Assembly (NCBI RefSeq): GCF_904846625.1
Contig: NZ_CAJHBL010000003.1
Span: 62,001-126,000 of the forward strand
Origin: Psychrobacter sp. JCM 18900
GTDB lineage: Bacteria > Pseudomonadota > Gammaproteobacteria > Pseudomonadales > Moraxellaceae
Length of the DNA: 64,000 nt
Direction of reading: 5' to 3'
The notes under the pieces were generated by a model, which saw only the letters and a list, made by a program, of their open reading frames with translations, had not been told where the DNA came from and did no database searches. The position numbers and the translations under genes are program-made. How positions within the stretch are numbered: the stretch's first letter is position 1; each line of letters opens with the position of its first letter. This document shows, piece after piece, positions 20,085 to 29,530 of this stretch.

Positions 20085-22235
20085 GTGCAACAAATTATTG
20101 TAAAGGATGGCGATTATAACTGCCCACCTCAAGTCACTAAACAAGATTGGATAGATATACTGTCGGATGATAGTTTTATGTCTAACAACTACAAATTTGC
20201 ACTGAGTATCTTTTATTTAGAACCAGAACATAAAGCTACCTGTAAGTATTTGGCTGAGAAATATCATACTCATCCTACTTCAATAAGTGGGTTTATTACT
20301 CAGTTTAGTGCTCGCTTGCAAGGTAAGTTAGATCGCTTTGAGATAATCAGGGAGGATGGATCGCCAAATTGGTGGCTAGTTACTATGACAGGTAAAAAAA
20401 TAGCTGGTGGTTTGTTTGAGTGGCGTTTACGTGATGAGCTTATAGAGGCTATTTTTGAACTAAATTATGTTCAAAAAAGCATGCTTCAAATTCACGATAT
20501 AGAGGCATTGATCAAATATGTTAATAATGATATTTATGACTTTGCAACACGCTTTGTGAAAACAAGACAACATTTAGCTGATCTGAAACGTCCGAATAGT
20601 GCAAAGCAATTTTTCACTTATGAGAGTAAGGATAGGGATTGGGCAGTCAACGTTGGTGGTTCTGATGAAGTGCAATATCGTATCTATTTACGAGATGGTG
20701 TAGTTGGTTATGGACTAGGGTTTAACACTCGTTACGTAGAAAGTGAACGAAGACCTAATTTTGAATATATAAAACCTTATATGGAAGCTTTTATATCTTT
20801 AAGAGAGAGCGATGAGATAACTAAGCTTGAGGATAGAGGGTTCAGTCTAGATAATGATATTACAGACATAAACGATTTTGAGAAAGGAAAGTATTATTTA
20901 TACGGTCGTCAGATAAAAATGAATGGCAAATATCTTTCTTTGATTGACTACTACAGCATCATTAATGACCTCAAAGGAGGTTTGTTTGAAGTTTATAAAA
21001 AGGTTTATGAGTTGACCAATAAATTAAGAGTGAACAGTGATGAAGTTGCACAAGATGTCCAGCAACCGATTACCAGTCCCTTGCTGCAAGATATAAGCAA
21101 GTTGTTACTTGCTAATAAAAATCTCATACTTACAGGTGCACCAGGAACAGGTAAAACCTATTTAGCTAAAACGTTGGCTGAGGAATGGGGTGCAAAATAT
21201 GAACTCATTCAGTTTCATCCATCTTATGACTATACTGACTTTGTAGAAGGCTTACGTCCTATTCAAAATGTAAACGGAGAAGTTGGTTTTGAGCTACGAG
21301 ATGGAAGCTTTAAGAAGTTCTGTAAAGAAGCCCTAAAGTATCAAAATAATCAACAGTTAAGTAATTTTGAAGAAGTTTACCAAAGGTTTATAGATGATAT
21401 ATCCGAAAGCTCTACAGACCTGACAACGCCAAGTCGCGAAAGTCCGTTTAGTATTATTGTCAATTCACGCGAAAATATCACAGCAGTTCTTTCGAGCGAA
21501 ACACAGCGGCAAATCACTTTAACCAAGCCTTTAATACAAAATTATTTAGAAACAGGTAAATCATTACGCTGGAAACCGTATTTAACTTCAGTATGCGATT
21601 ATATCGAAGAAAGTTATGACCTCAGAATGTCTGATACGGGCGATAAAAGCAAAAAATTCATTATTATCTTGGATGAGATTAATCGTGCTGAAATCTCTAA
21701 AGTATTGGGTGAGCTGTTCTTCTCTATTGACCCTGGCTATCGAGGGGAGAGTGGTAGAGTCACTACTCAGTATGCCAATTTGCAAACGGATGAAGATGTA
21801 TTTAAAGAAGGTTTTTATATACCAGATAACGTCTATATCATCGGCACTATGAATGATATCGATCGCAGTGTTGAGTCTTTTGATTTTGCTATGCGTCGCC
21901 GTTTCGCATGGAAAGAAATAAAATCAGCAGATCGACTATCTATGTGGGAAGGTCAAATTGATGATTGGGCAGAGGAAGCTAAACAACGCCTAATGGATTT
22001 AAACAAGGCTATCGAATCTGTGCAAGGATTGAATTCAGCTTATCATGTTGGCCCATCTTACTTCTTAAAGCTTGCCAACTATGATGGCGATTTTGATAAG
22101 TTATGGACATATCATTTAGAGTCGCTACTTTTTGAATATCTGCGTGGTTATCCTGATGCTGAGCAACAGATTCAAGGATTAAAAGATGCCTATAATCTAC
22201 AGTTAGGGTTTAATGATGATCGTAACGACGGATAA
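20085..22235 (+). CDS. McrB-like AAA+ GTPase subunit of a type IV restriction system
   Basis: A 716-residue motor subunit. Its C-terminal half is the McrB-type AAA+ module: Walker A TGAPGTGKTYLAKTLA near 352, FVEGLRP, Walker B IIILDEINRAEISKVLGELF near 526, GTMNDIDRSVESFDFAMRRRF near 587. In McrBC, GTP hydrolysis by this part drives cleavage of methylated DNA. The N-terminal ~330 residues should be the DNA-reading part. They begin with a helix-turn-helix-like stretch (CKYLAEKYHTHPTSISGF), then a segment with YRIYLRDGVVGYGLGF that may be a DUF3578-like domain; I do not recognise it firmly. The GTG start has an AAAAGGA site. It overlaps the next gene. Confidence 0.88.
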   Translation: MQQIIVKDGDYNCPPQVTKQDWIDILSDDSFMSNNYKFALSIFYLEPEHKATCKYLAEKYHTHPTSISGFITQFSARLQGKLDRFEIIREDGSPNWWLVTMTGKKIAGGLFEWRLRDELIEAIFELNYVQKSMLQIHDIEALIKYVNNDIYDFATRFVKTRQHLADLKRPNSAKQFFTYESKDRDWAVNVGGSDEVQYRIYLRDGVVGYGLGFNTRYVESERRPNFEYIKPYMEAFISLRESDEITKLEDRGFSLDNDITDINDFEKGKYYLYGRQIKMNGKYLSLIDYYSIINDLKGGLFEVYKKVYELTNKLRVNSDEVAQDVQQPITSPLLQDISKLLLANKNLILTGAPGTGKTYLAKTLAEEWGAKYELIQFHPSYDYTDFVEGLRPIQNVNGEVGFELRDGSFKKFCKEALKYQNNQQLSNFEEVYQRFIDDISESSTDLTTPSRESPFSIIVNSRENITAVLSSETQRQITLTKPLIQNYLETGKSLRWKPYLTSVCDYIEESYDLRMSDTGDKSKKFIIILDEINRAEISKVLGELFFSIDPGYRGESGRVTTQYANLQTDEDVFKEGFYIPDNVYIIGTMNDIDRSVESFDFAMRRRFAWKEIKSADRLSMWEGQIDDWAEEAKQRLMDLNKAIESVQGLNSAYHVGPSYFLKLANYDGDFDKLWTYHLESLLFEYLRGYPDAEQQIQGLKDAYNLQLGFNDDRNDG

Positions 22236-23625
22236 TACCTCATTAATTTTAGGCTCTAATGAGCCAAACGTTAATAAAGTTATAGATGATTTATCACTAC
22301 TCGCTAGTAAAAATATTGGCGAGCTAGTGACCACACACCCCAATTTACTGATTTTCCCCGCACATTTTGAAGATAACGAAGATGATATTGCCAGTAAGCC
22401 AATCTTTGAATTAAAGGTTAGTGAGTCTCAGACCGTTTTAGAGACAGGCAATGTCATGGGCTTTATTGGTGTAAAAGATACACAGTTGAAAATCCAGTCC
22501 CGTTTTGCTCGGGCTTCTGTTGTAGATAGTGATGACCAAGCCAATCAAGAAGAGGCTATTGAAGAAGATTATTTTCTACATTATATGCTGCAAAAAGTAT
22601 TGTGTATTAACCTGTTTGATTTAAAGCACAGTCGAAATCAAACCAACTTATTTGATTATTTAGTATATCTATTTCCTTATTTTCTTAAAAAAGCGCTCTC
22701 ACAAAGCCTGTATAAAGAGTATCAAAAGCAAAGCTATAACGACAGTCGTCTCAAAGGGGCTATCGATGTCAAAGCCCATCTGCGACAGAATCTGCCTTTT
22801 CGAGGCAACGTTGCCTACAGTGTGCGTGAACATAGTTTTGATAATCCAATTTCCCAACTCATTCGTCACGCCATAGAGCTTATCAAACAAAAACCTAATC
22901 TGAGAGATGTGTTGCATAGCGACAGCGAAACACTTGATTTCGTCAATCTGATTGTCCAACATACTCCGTCATATCATGTACGTGACCGGCATACTATTAT
23001 CAATACTAACCGTAAGCCTTTTGTACACCCTTACTTTACGGAATACAGTGGCCTACAAAAAATCTGTCTGCAAATCTTACGTTATGAAGGTTTGAAGTAC
23101 GCTAACAATGATGATAAGGCTCACGGCATTTTGTTTGATGGAGCGTGGTTATGGGAGGAGTACCTCAACACACTACTACGTCCTATCGGATATGACCATC
23201 CCACTAATAATAACCGACAAGGTGGTATCAAGGTCTATGCTCAAAAATTTTCAGGTAATAACGTCCGTCGTTATCCTGACTTTGTGAAAGACAGTCGTAT
23301 TATTTTAGACGCTAAATATAAGCGCATGAAAGATAACAAAATCGATAGAGATGACCTTAATCAAGTCCTGTCATACTTGTTTTTGTATAGAGCAGATATC
23401 GGAGGTTATATTGCCCCTACAGAAGAGGATGACTTGGCGCTAAATATGGGATTGCTTAATGGTTTTGGTGGCAGTATCCACAAATTTAAGCTCTCCATTC
23501 CGCAAAAAGTCACAAGCTATCAAGTGTTTAAAAGAGCTATTGCTGAGAATGAGACAAAGTTAATTGCATCTATTAAAGAACTATCTTTTAAGCAAAGTGT
23601 CGATGAATCTTTTTCAACTATCTAA
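22213..23625 (+). CDS. McrC-like nuclease subunit of a type IV restriction system
   Basis: A 470-residue McrC-family protein that pairs with the upstream McrB. The N-terminal part contains GNVMGFIGVKDTQLKIQSRF, and the centre contains QSYNDSRLKGAIDVKAHLRQN, typical of McrC. The C-terminal PD-(D/E)xK nuclease motif is YPDFVKDSRIILDAKYK near 355-370. The gene overlaps the McrB gene by 23 bp, so the two are coupled. No DNA methyltransferase is adjacent, which fits a modification-dependent (type IV) system that cuts foreign methylated DNA. Confidence 0.9.
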   Translation: MMIVTTDNTSLILGSNEPNVNKVIDDLSLLASKNIGELVTTHPNLLIFPAHFEDNEDDIASKPIFELKVSESQTVLETGNVMGFIGVKDTQLKIQSRFARASVVDSDDQANQEEAIEEDYFLHYMLQKVLCINLFDLKHSRNQTNLFDYLVYLFPYFLKKALSQSLYKEYQKQSYNDSRLKGAIDVKAHLRQNLPFRGNVAYSVREHSFDNPISQLIRHAIELIKQKPNLRDVLHSDSETLDFVNLIVQHTPSYHVRDRHTIINTNRKPFVHPYFTEYSGLQKICLQILRYEGLKYANNDDKAHGILFDGAWLWEEYLNTLLRPIGYDHPTNNNRQGGIKVYAQKFSGNNVRRYPDFVKDSRIILDAKYKRMKDNKIDRDDLNQVLSYLFLYRADIGGYIAPTEEDDLALNMGLLNGFGGSIHKFKLSIPQKVTSYQVFKRAIAENETKLIASIKELSFKQSVDESFSTI

Positions 23626-23980
23626 AGTTAGTTATCATTCAATAGTCGCCTTGAGGCGCGGTTTAGCCCTGACAGTAGCGGCTATCCTGCTTGAATAGGC
23701 GTGTTGCGAAGGCTAGGTTTTGGGGCAGTCTCGTGACCAAACAGGAATGCCCCAAACCGTGGCCGCGCCACGCCTAGATAAGCAGATAATAGCGGATGGC
23801 AGGATTGGCTGCTACTCCCCTCAACGCCAACCCAACTGTTAACCCACCTTTTTAGTATTTCACCGCCTCAATCACACTTTACCCACATCGCGTATCGATA
23901 CAACCACCATAAAGCGATTGGCGGCTATGGCATTCATGTTGTACCCTAAACCATTATTTTTTTACTTTAGGAGAGTGCCA
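23626..23980. other. Gene-free region with a large GC-rich foldback
   Basis: 355 bp with no plausible gene. The left half is a GC-rich imperfect inverted repeat (see the repeat at 23651-23824). The right half (23825-23980) is unremarkable and ends in the AGGAGAG ribosome-binding site of the next gene. Confidence 0.6.
23651..23824. repeat. ~174-bp GC-rich imperfect inverted repeat (foldback element or structured RNA)
   Basis: Nested complementary pairs run inward: TTGAGG/CCTCAA (23651, 23819), GTAGC/GCTAC (23675, 23811), GCTAT/ATAGC (23681, 23789), CTGCTT/AAGCAG (23687, 23780), TAGGCGTG/CACGCCTA (23696, 23769), GGC/GCC, and GGTTTTGGGGCA/TGCCCCAAACC (23716, 23748) around a ~20-base loop. Base composition is visibly more GC-rich than the flanking genes. 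No T-run follows, so it is not a simple terminator. It could be a miniature non-autonomous element, a repetitive palindrome or a folded RNA. Confidence 0.7.
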
Positions 23981-25144
23981 ATGTCGTACAACTTTGATGA
24001 AATAATCGACAGGCGTGATACAGGGTCGCTCAAGTGGCACTATACCGATGACACGATTGCGCTATGGGTCGCGGATATGGATTTTAAGGCTGCTGAGCCT
24101 ATCTTAAACGCGATTGAGCAAGTCGTGCAGCATGGCATATTGGGCTATACCAATCCCACCGAGGCTTTGTATGACTCGATTATTAACTGGCATGGCCGTC
24201 GTTATGACTTGTGGTTGGAAAAGCAGGATATTTTATTTTCCCCTGGTGTCGTGCCGAGCTTGGTGCTGATGATGAACGTCTTTACCGAAGTAGGCGACGC
24301 GGTACTGGTCAATGATCCTATTTATACACCGTTTATGACCAAGGTTGAGCAAAATGGCCGCAAGCTTGTGCTCTCTGCATTACAGGAAATCGAGGGCAAG
24401 TATCATCTGGACTTGGCCGATATCGAAGCCAAAATCATCGAACATGACGTTAAGCTTTATCTACTATGCAATCCACACAATCCTGGTGGGCGTGTATGGA
24501 TGAGGGACGAGCTGGAAGCGCTACTGGCCATTTGCAAAAAGCACAATGTGGCGATTGTTAGTGATGAGATTCATCAAGATTTGACCTTGACTGGTCATAC
24601 GTTTACGCCATTTCTGACGCTGGCAGAAGGCTATGAGCATAACGTGGTTAGCCTGACATCAATGACCAAAACCTTTAATATTGCAGGTATCAAAGGCTCT
24701 ATGATATTTGCTAAAGATAAGGCGCTAATCAAAAAAATCGGTCAGCAGCAGCAGTTAAATGATGAGTACGAGCTGAATTTATTTGCGTATACAGCCATGC
24801 GTAGTGCTTATGAGAAAGGCGATGAGTGGTTGGCGCAGGCGCTTGCTTATATCGACGCCAATATTGATTTAACGGTGCAGTTTTTAGAAGCGCATTTGCC
24901 GAAGATTAAGGTCATGCGCCCAGAAGCCTCGTATTTAATTTGGGTAGATTGCTCAGCGTATGCTGAAGACGATCAAGCACTTTATGACACCCTTCGAGCT
25001 GCCAAAGTTGAGCTGAGTGCGGGATTCAAATATGGTCAGGAAGGTCATCTGAAAATGCGTATTAATGTCGCATGTCCTAGAGCATTGCTATTAGAAGGGT
25101 TGACTCGTATGCATGCAGCGTTGGGTGATGTTGTTAAACCCTGA
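23981..25144 (+). CDS. PatB/MalY-type PLP-dependent C-S lyase / aminotransferase
   Basis: A 387-residue fold-type I PLP enzyme. Features: start FDEIIDRRDTGSLKWHY and WVADMDFKAAEPI (MalY/PatB hallmark), LLCNPHNPGGRVW, IVSDEIHQDL, and the PLP Lys in SMTKTFNIAGIKGS. This family cleaves cystathionine or other cysteine conjugates to release a thiol, pyruvate and ammonia. The ATG at 23981 has an ideal AGGAGAG site; a longer frame from 23918 adds a residue stretch with no family match. It is monocistronic, ended by a terminator. Confidence 0.9.
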   Translation: MSYNFDEIIDRRDTGSLKWHYTDDTIALWVADMDFKAAEPILNAIEQVVQHGILGYTNPTEALYDSIINWHGRRYDLWLEKQDILFSPGVVPSLVLMMNVFTEVGDAVLVNDPIYTPFMTKVEQNGRKLVLSALQEIEGKYHLDLADIEAKIIEHDVKLYLLCNPHNPGGRVWMRDELEALLAICKKHNVAIVSDEIHQDLTLTGHTFTPFLTLAEGYEHNVVSLTSMTKTFNIAGIKGSMIFAKDKALIKKIGQQQQLNDEYELNLFAYTAMRSAYEKGDEWLAQALAYIDANIDLTVQFLEAHLPKIKVMRPEASYLIWVDCSAYAEDDQALYDTLRAAKVELSAGFKYGQEGHLKMRINVACPRALLLEGLTRMHAALGDVVKP

Positions 25145-25199
25145 GTGATAGCGTCAAGATGTTATAAAGTGGCTATATAACAAAAAATCTAAATAATAA

Positions 25200-25233
25200 A
25201 AAAGGCTAGTCTACCAATGTAGTCCAGCCTTTT
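25200..25233. terminator. Bidirectional terminator between the C-S lyase and BCCT genes
   Basis: AAAAGGCT (25200-25207) pairs with AGCCTTTT (25226-25233), with a partly paired GTCTAC/GTAG interior. It lies between convergent genes. Confidence 0.75.
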
Positions 25234-25277
25234 GACTGCTTTAAAACAACGTTAATAGTGATTTTTATTAGTAATAA

Positions 25278-27146
25278 TTAATTATCATTCTTCGCGTTCT
25301 CAGCATTTTCAGTATCCTCACGCATTTGCTCCCACTCTTCATGTTGATGCATGACTGAGCCTTCTAGAGATTCTGATGTTTCGCCTACTTCCCACGGTGC
25401 ATTGTCAGGTAGCTCTTCGATATGAATGGTTTTTAGACCGTAATCAGGCTGATAAGCCAGATCATATCTAGCGGCTTTAATCACAGACATCATCATCATA
25501 CACAGAATAACAATAAGCGGTGCACCCGCGATAATAGAAGCCGTCTGCAAGGTTTGTAGATCTCCTAAGAACATCAAAATGGCGGGTAATAAACATAAAG
25601 TAAATGCCCAAAACAGGCGATTCCAACGATGCGGCTCATCGTCTACTTCTACCTGTACGACAGATGCCAAGATATAAGAGATTGAGTCAAAGGTTGTGGC
25701 GGTAAAGATAATGGCCAAAAAGGTAAACACAGAGATGACTACATATGACATCGGCAAGCTATTTAATATCGCAAAGATGGCAGCCGTTGGTGACTCATTA
25801 TTAAGTACGGCAACCACATCGACCGTACCTGTTAATTGCAAATACAAGCCATAGTTGCCTAAGATAATCATAAACATGGCACAGCCAAGCGAGCCATAGA
25901 ACATGGATCCCAAGACCATATTACGTATGGTACGTCCTCTAGAGATTTTGGCAATAAACAGACCGATAGTTGGTGCAAATACTAGCCACCATGCCCAATA
26001 AAAAACAGTCCAATCTTGTGGAAAGGTTGTGTGTTCAAAGCCGAACTCTTGGAAGTCTTTAAAGGGTTCGATATACGTCATCATGCGCGGCATTTCGGTG
26101 ATAGAACGCCCTAGCGCTTCTAAGCCTGTATTCAAAATAAAGACAGTTGGTCCGACAATCAGAATAAATAATAAGAAGGCGACCGCTAAGTAAAAATTAA
26201 TATTGGAAAGTTTTTGAATGCCGCCTTTTAATCCTTGATAGGCACTGTAAGCAAATATCATGGTAGTGATTAATAAGACCACAATCTGCATCGTGGTGTT
26301 ACGTGGCAAACCAAACAGGTTGTGTAGGCCTTCATTGATAAGCGGAGAGGCCAGACCTAGCGTCGTCGCGCCGCCACCAACCATACCGAAGACAAATAGT
26401 ACATCAAGCATCTTGGCCCAGTTACTGCCAGCCAGTTTTTCACCCAACAATGGCATGAGCGTTTGGCTAACTTTGAGTATGGGTGTCTGACGCACATAGT
26501 AAAAATAAGCGATAGGCACAGCAGGTACTAAGTAGATAGACCAAGCGACAGGACCCCAGTGAAAGATACCGTAGGTGGTTGCCCAGCGAATAGCATCAGG
26601 TGAGCCGCCCGGTAGATTAAAAGGAGGGCCTTGATAATAATAAGCCCACTCAATCAGCCCCCAATACAGGATGCTGGCACCAATACCGCCACAAAATAAC
26701 ATGGACGCCCAAGAAGAATCTGAAAACTCAGGAGTTTCTTCTGGGCGGCCTAGTTTGATCTTACCGATGTCAGATATTACGATGTAAATGACAAACATCA
26801 TGGCGAGAACACCGAACGCTAGATAAGCGAAGCCAAAGTTATCAACCACAAAGCTACGTGCTATTCCTACCCAAGCTTTGCCTTGTTCGGGGAATAGTAT
26901 CAAAGGTATGGCGATACTGAAAAGGATGGCTAGCACCATAAAAAACGTAAATTTGTCGATACGGGTATCAGGTACATGGTCGGGTCGCCATTGGGGTACT
27001 GACATCCCTACATCAAAGGTGCCTAGATGTGGAGGCTTGTGGTGCTTTGATCGTGCTTTTACATAATCTGGAAGGTATTCTTTTGAAGATTTACTCGTGC
27101 CCTTATCTGGTTTCTGACGATTTTGCTCGTTATCAAAGTTACTCAT
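25278..27146 (-). CDS. BCCT-family betaine/choline/carnitine transporter
   Basis: A 622-residue inner-membrane carrier with about 12 helices. Family motifs: FCGGIGASILYWGLIEWAYYY, FHWGPVAWSIYLVPAVPIAYFYY, GMVGGGATTLGLASPLI and YWAWWLVFAPTIGLFIAKISRGRTIR. Such carriers take up compatible solutes with Na+ or H+. The ~75-residue cytosolic N-terminal tail (MSNFDNEQNRQKPDKG...) and ~60-residue acidic C-terminal tail are of the kind that sense osmotic stress in some members. No choline dehydrogenase gene is adjacent, so the exact substrate is open. Confidence 0.92.
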   Translation of the reverse strand: MSNFDNEQNRQKPDKGTSKSSKEYLPDYVKARSKHHKPPHLGTFDVGMSVPQWRPDHVPDTRIDKFTFFMVLAILFSIAIPLILFPEQGKAWVGIARSFVVDNFGFAYLAFGVLAMMFVIYIVISDIGKIKLGRPEETPEFSDSSWASMLFCGGIGASILYWGLIEWAYYYQGPPFNLPGGSPDAIRWATTYGIFHWGPVAWSIYLVPAVPIAYFYYVRQTPILKVSQTLMPLLGEKLAGSNWAKMLDVLFVFGMVGGGATTLGLASPLINEGLHNLFGLPRNTTMQIVVLLITTMIFAYSAYQGLKGGIQKLSNINFYLAVAFLLFILIVGPTVFILNTGLEALGRSITEMPRMMTYIEPFKDFQEFGFEHTTFPQDWTVFYWAWWLVFAPTIGLFIAKISRGRTIRNMVLGSMFYGSLGCAMFMIILGNYGLYLQLTGTVDVVAVLNNESPTAAIFAILNSLPMSYVVISVFTFLAIIFTATTFDSISYILASVVQVEVDDEPHRWNRLFWAFTLCLLPAILMFLGDLQTLQTASIIAGAPLIVILCMMMMSVIKAARYDLAYQPDYGLKTIHIEELPDNAPWEVGETSESLEGSVMHQHEEWEQMREDTENAENAKNDN

Positions 27147-27650
27147 TTCATTGTCTCTTTATATTGCTCTTTGTATTTGACACTACTGTCTATCACTTAT
27201 TCAGTTTTTAAGACTAGAACTCCTTTTTCTCGTGGTTGATATATTTCCTGCAAATAATGTTTGGATATTCTAAAGTACTAATTAATTTTCCAAGACTACT
27301 CACTAGATAGCCTTCATCTTGATTACTACTATGTGTATCATATTTTATGGTAATGGTCAGCATGGTAGATATAAGCCTACCTTCTATGAGCATAACCACT
27401 ACGACCATAATCACTATGAGCATAGTAGCGGTAAATACATGGTTTTGTTTGTTTAGTTGCAATACCCCCGTAATGAACTGGTTTTGGTTTTCTTTATTAT
27501 TTACTTTAGGTCGGGTTGTTTTCGAGCACTTACCTTCTAAAAATTCAAATATTTATGCATAACTGTTAATAATCGAACATCTAATAGCCAATAGAGGGCG
27601 TAAACTTGTTAAAATAGGGCACCAATTTATCTATTGATGGATATCGATTT
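27147..27650. other. BCCT-guaA intergenic region
   Basis: 504 bp between divergent genes. Short frames here look spurious. An 11-bp direct repeat CTATGAGCATA (27384-27394 and 27414-27424) and a small hairpin GGTAG(N8)CTACC (27364-27381) lie in the middle. It must carry promoters for both genes; a TAAAAT hexamer at 27610-27615 could be the guaA -10, but no matching -35 is seen. Confidence 0.4.
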
Positions 27651-29261
27651 ATGACCACTGCTGCTGCCACTCCTGCAATCAAAGAAGATCGCATCTTAAT
27701 CCTCGATTTTGGCTCGCAATATAGCCAGTTAATCGCCCGCCGTGTGCGCGATTCTGGGGTGTTTTGTGAGATGTTTCCTTATGATATCGACACTCAGCGC
27801 ATCATCGATTTTGGCGCAAAAGGCGTCATCTTGTCAGGTGGCCCTGAGAGCGTCCACGCAGAAAACAGCCCACGTATCAACGATGCGGTATTTGATCTAG
27901 GCGTGCCAGTACTAGGTATCTGCTACGGTATGCAAGCGATGGCAGATCGTTTTGGCGGGCAAGTTCATGCCAGTGATATTCATGAGTTTGGTGCGGCGAC
28001 CATCGAAGTAAATGGTCACTCGCAGCTGACTGACGGTATCGAAGACAGCAAGACTGACGGCGCGGCTGCCAAGCTAAACGTTTGGATGAGTCATGGTGAC
28101 AAGGTCATCGAAGTACCTGAAGGCTTTGACATCATCGCTAGTACGCCAAGCTGCCCAATCGCGATTATGGCCAATGATGACAAGCAATACTACGGCCTTC
28201 AGTTCCACCCAGAAGTCACGCATACGCTACAAGGTCAAGCGCTGCTTGGTCGTTTCGTGCATCAAATCTGCGAATGTGCAGGTGAGTGGACGCCAGACAA
28301 CATCGCTGATATGCGTATCGCACAGTTGAAAGAGCAAATCGGTGACAAGCAAGTATTGCTAGGTCTATCGGGCGGTGTGGATAGTTCAGTCGTTGCCGCG
28401 CTATTGCACAAAGCAATTGGCGACCAGCTGACTTGTGTGTTCGTTGATAACGGTCTATTGCGTCTGCACGAAGGCGACCAAGTGATGCAAATCTTTGCAG
28501 AAAACATGGGCGTAAAAGTTGTCCGTGTTGATGCTGAAGATTTGTTCTTAGATGCGCTAGCAGGCGAGTCTGATCCAGAGAAAAAACGTAAAATCATCGG
28601 TAAAACCTTCATCGACGTATTCGCTGATAGCGCGCGTCAAGTGAGCGAGCAGAGCGATGGTAAAGTCGTTGAGTTCTTAGCACAGGGTACGATCTATCCT
28701 GACGTGATCGAATCTGCTAAATCACATCAAGGTAAAGCACACGTGATTAAGAGCCACCATAACGTAGGTGGTTTGCCAGATGATTTGGCATTTAAACTGA
28801 TTGAGCCGTTACGTGATTTGTTCAAAGACGAAGTGCGCAAGCTTGGTATTACGCTAGGTCTACCAGCCAAAATGATCTATCGTCATCCGTTCCCAGGTCC
28901 AGGTTTGGGCGTGCGTATCCTTGGTGAAGTTAAAAAAGAATACGCTGATATCCTGCGTTTGGCAGATGCTATCTTTATGCAAGAGCTTGAGCGCTCAGGC
29001 TGGTATGACAAGACGGCACAAGCATTTGCGGTATTCCAACCAATCAAATCTGTCGGCGTGGTCGGCGATGGCCGTCGCTATGCGTGGGTAATTGCGCTAC
29101 GTGCAGTTGAGACTGTAGACTTTATGACGGCTCGCTTTGCGCATCTGCCATATGATTTGATCGAGACCGTATCAAATCGCATTATGAATGAAATCGCTGA
29201 AGTATCACGTGTGACTTATGACGTTTCGAGTAAGCCACCTGCCACTATTGAGTGGGAATAA
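27651..29261 (+). CDS. guaA: GMP synthase (glutamine-hydrolysing)
   Basis: This 536-residue enzyme converts XMP to GMP with ATP and glutamine. The N-terminal class I glutamine amidotransferase has the nucleophile in [12 protein letters not shown] and the His/Glu pair in QFHPEVTHT. The ATP-pyrophosphatase P-loop is [17 protein letters not shown], and the C-terminal dimer domain ends KPPATIEWE, as in all GuaA. Length is slightly above E. coli (525). A strong terminator follows at 29422. The 3' end of guaA is a known island insertion point in other bacteria; an AT-rich orphan gene lies just beyond. Confidence 0.98.
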   Translation: MTTAAATPAIKEDRILILDFGSQYSQLIARRVRDSGVFCEMFPYDIDTQRIIDFGAKGVILSGGPESVHAENSPRINDAVFDLGVPVLGICYGMQAMADRFGGQVHASDIHEFGAATIEVNGHSQLTDGIEDSKTDGAAAKLNVWMSHGDKVIEVPEGFDIIASTPSCPIAIMANDDKQYYGLQFHPEVTHTLQGQALLGRFVHQICECAGEWTPDNIADMRIAQLKEQIGDKQVLLGLSGGVDSSVVAALLHKAIGDQLTCVFVDNGLLRLHEGDQVMQIFAENMGVKVVRVDAEDLFLDALAGESDPEKKRKIIGKTFIDVFADSARQVSEQSDGKVVEFLAQGTIYPDVIESAKSHQGKAHVIKSHHNVGGLPDDLAFKLIEPLRDLFKDEVRKLGITLGLPAKMIYRHPFPGPGLGVRILGEVKKEYADILRLADAIFMQELERSGWYDKTAQAFAVFQPIKSVGVVGDGRRYAWVIALRAVETVDFMTARFAHLPYDLIETVSNRIMNEIAEVSRVTYDVSSKPPATIEWE

Positions 29262-29421
29262 TTCGTTTACGTATTCTAAACGGTAACGGCGTTAACCTCG
29301 CTAGATATACAAACACGTATTATCTGCGCTCGGTTGCCTTGTTACCATCTTAGACTACGTAAACTTATCTAAACAGCTTTTCAACTCAGATTTTTTGAAT
29401 TGATATAGAGCTTGTCATCAA

Positions 29422-29456
29422 TAAAAAAACACTCAACTTGGTTGGGTGTTTTTTTT
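29422..29456 (+). terminator. Rho-independent terminator downstream of guaA
   Basis: AAAACACTCAAC / GTTGGGTGTTTT with a 3-base loop, followed by a long T-run. Confidence 0.85.
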
Positions 29457-29530
29457 GGTTTGAATGCAAAATTTCCATAGTTTTTTAGATAAGCTAGAAT
29501 GATGAGATATAACCTAACAGAGAGTTGAAA

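Noticed and set aside
23626..23980. tRNA or 5S-like RNA in the GC-rich region after mcrC
   Set aside because: The fold is one long hairpin, not a cloverleaf or 5S shape, and lacks conserved tRNA bases.
27214..27462. 82-codon hydrophobic frame on the minus strand
   Set aside because: No usable start with ribosome-binding site, repetitive content, no family pattern; lies in a promoter gap.
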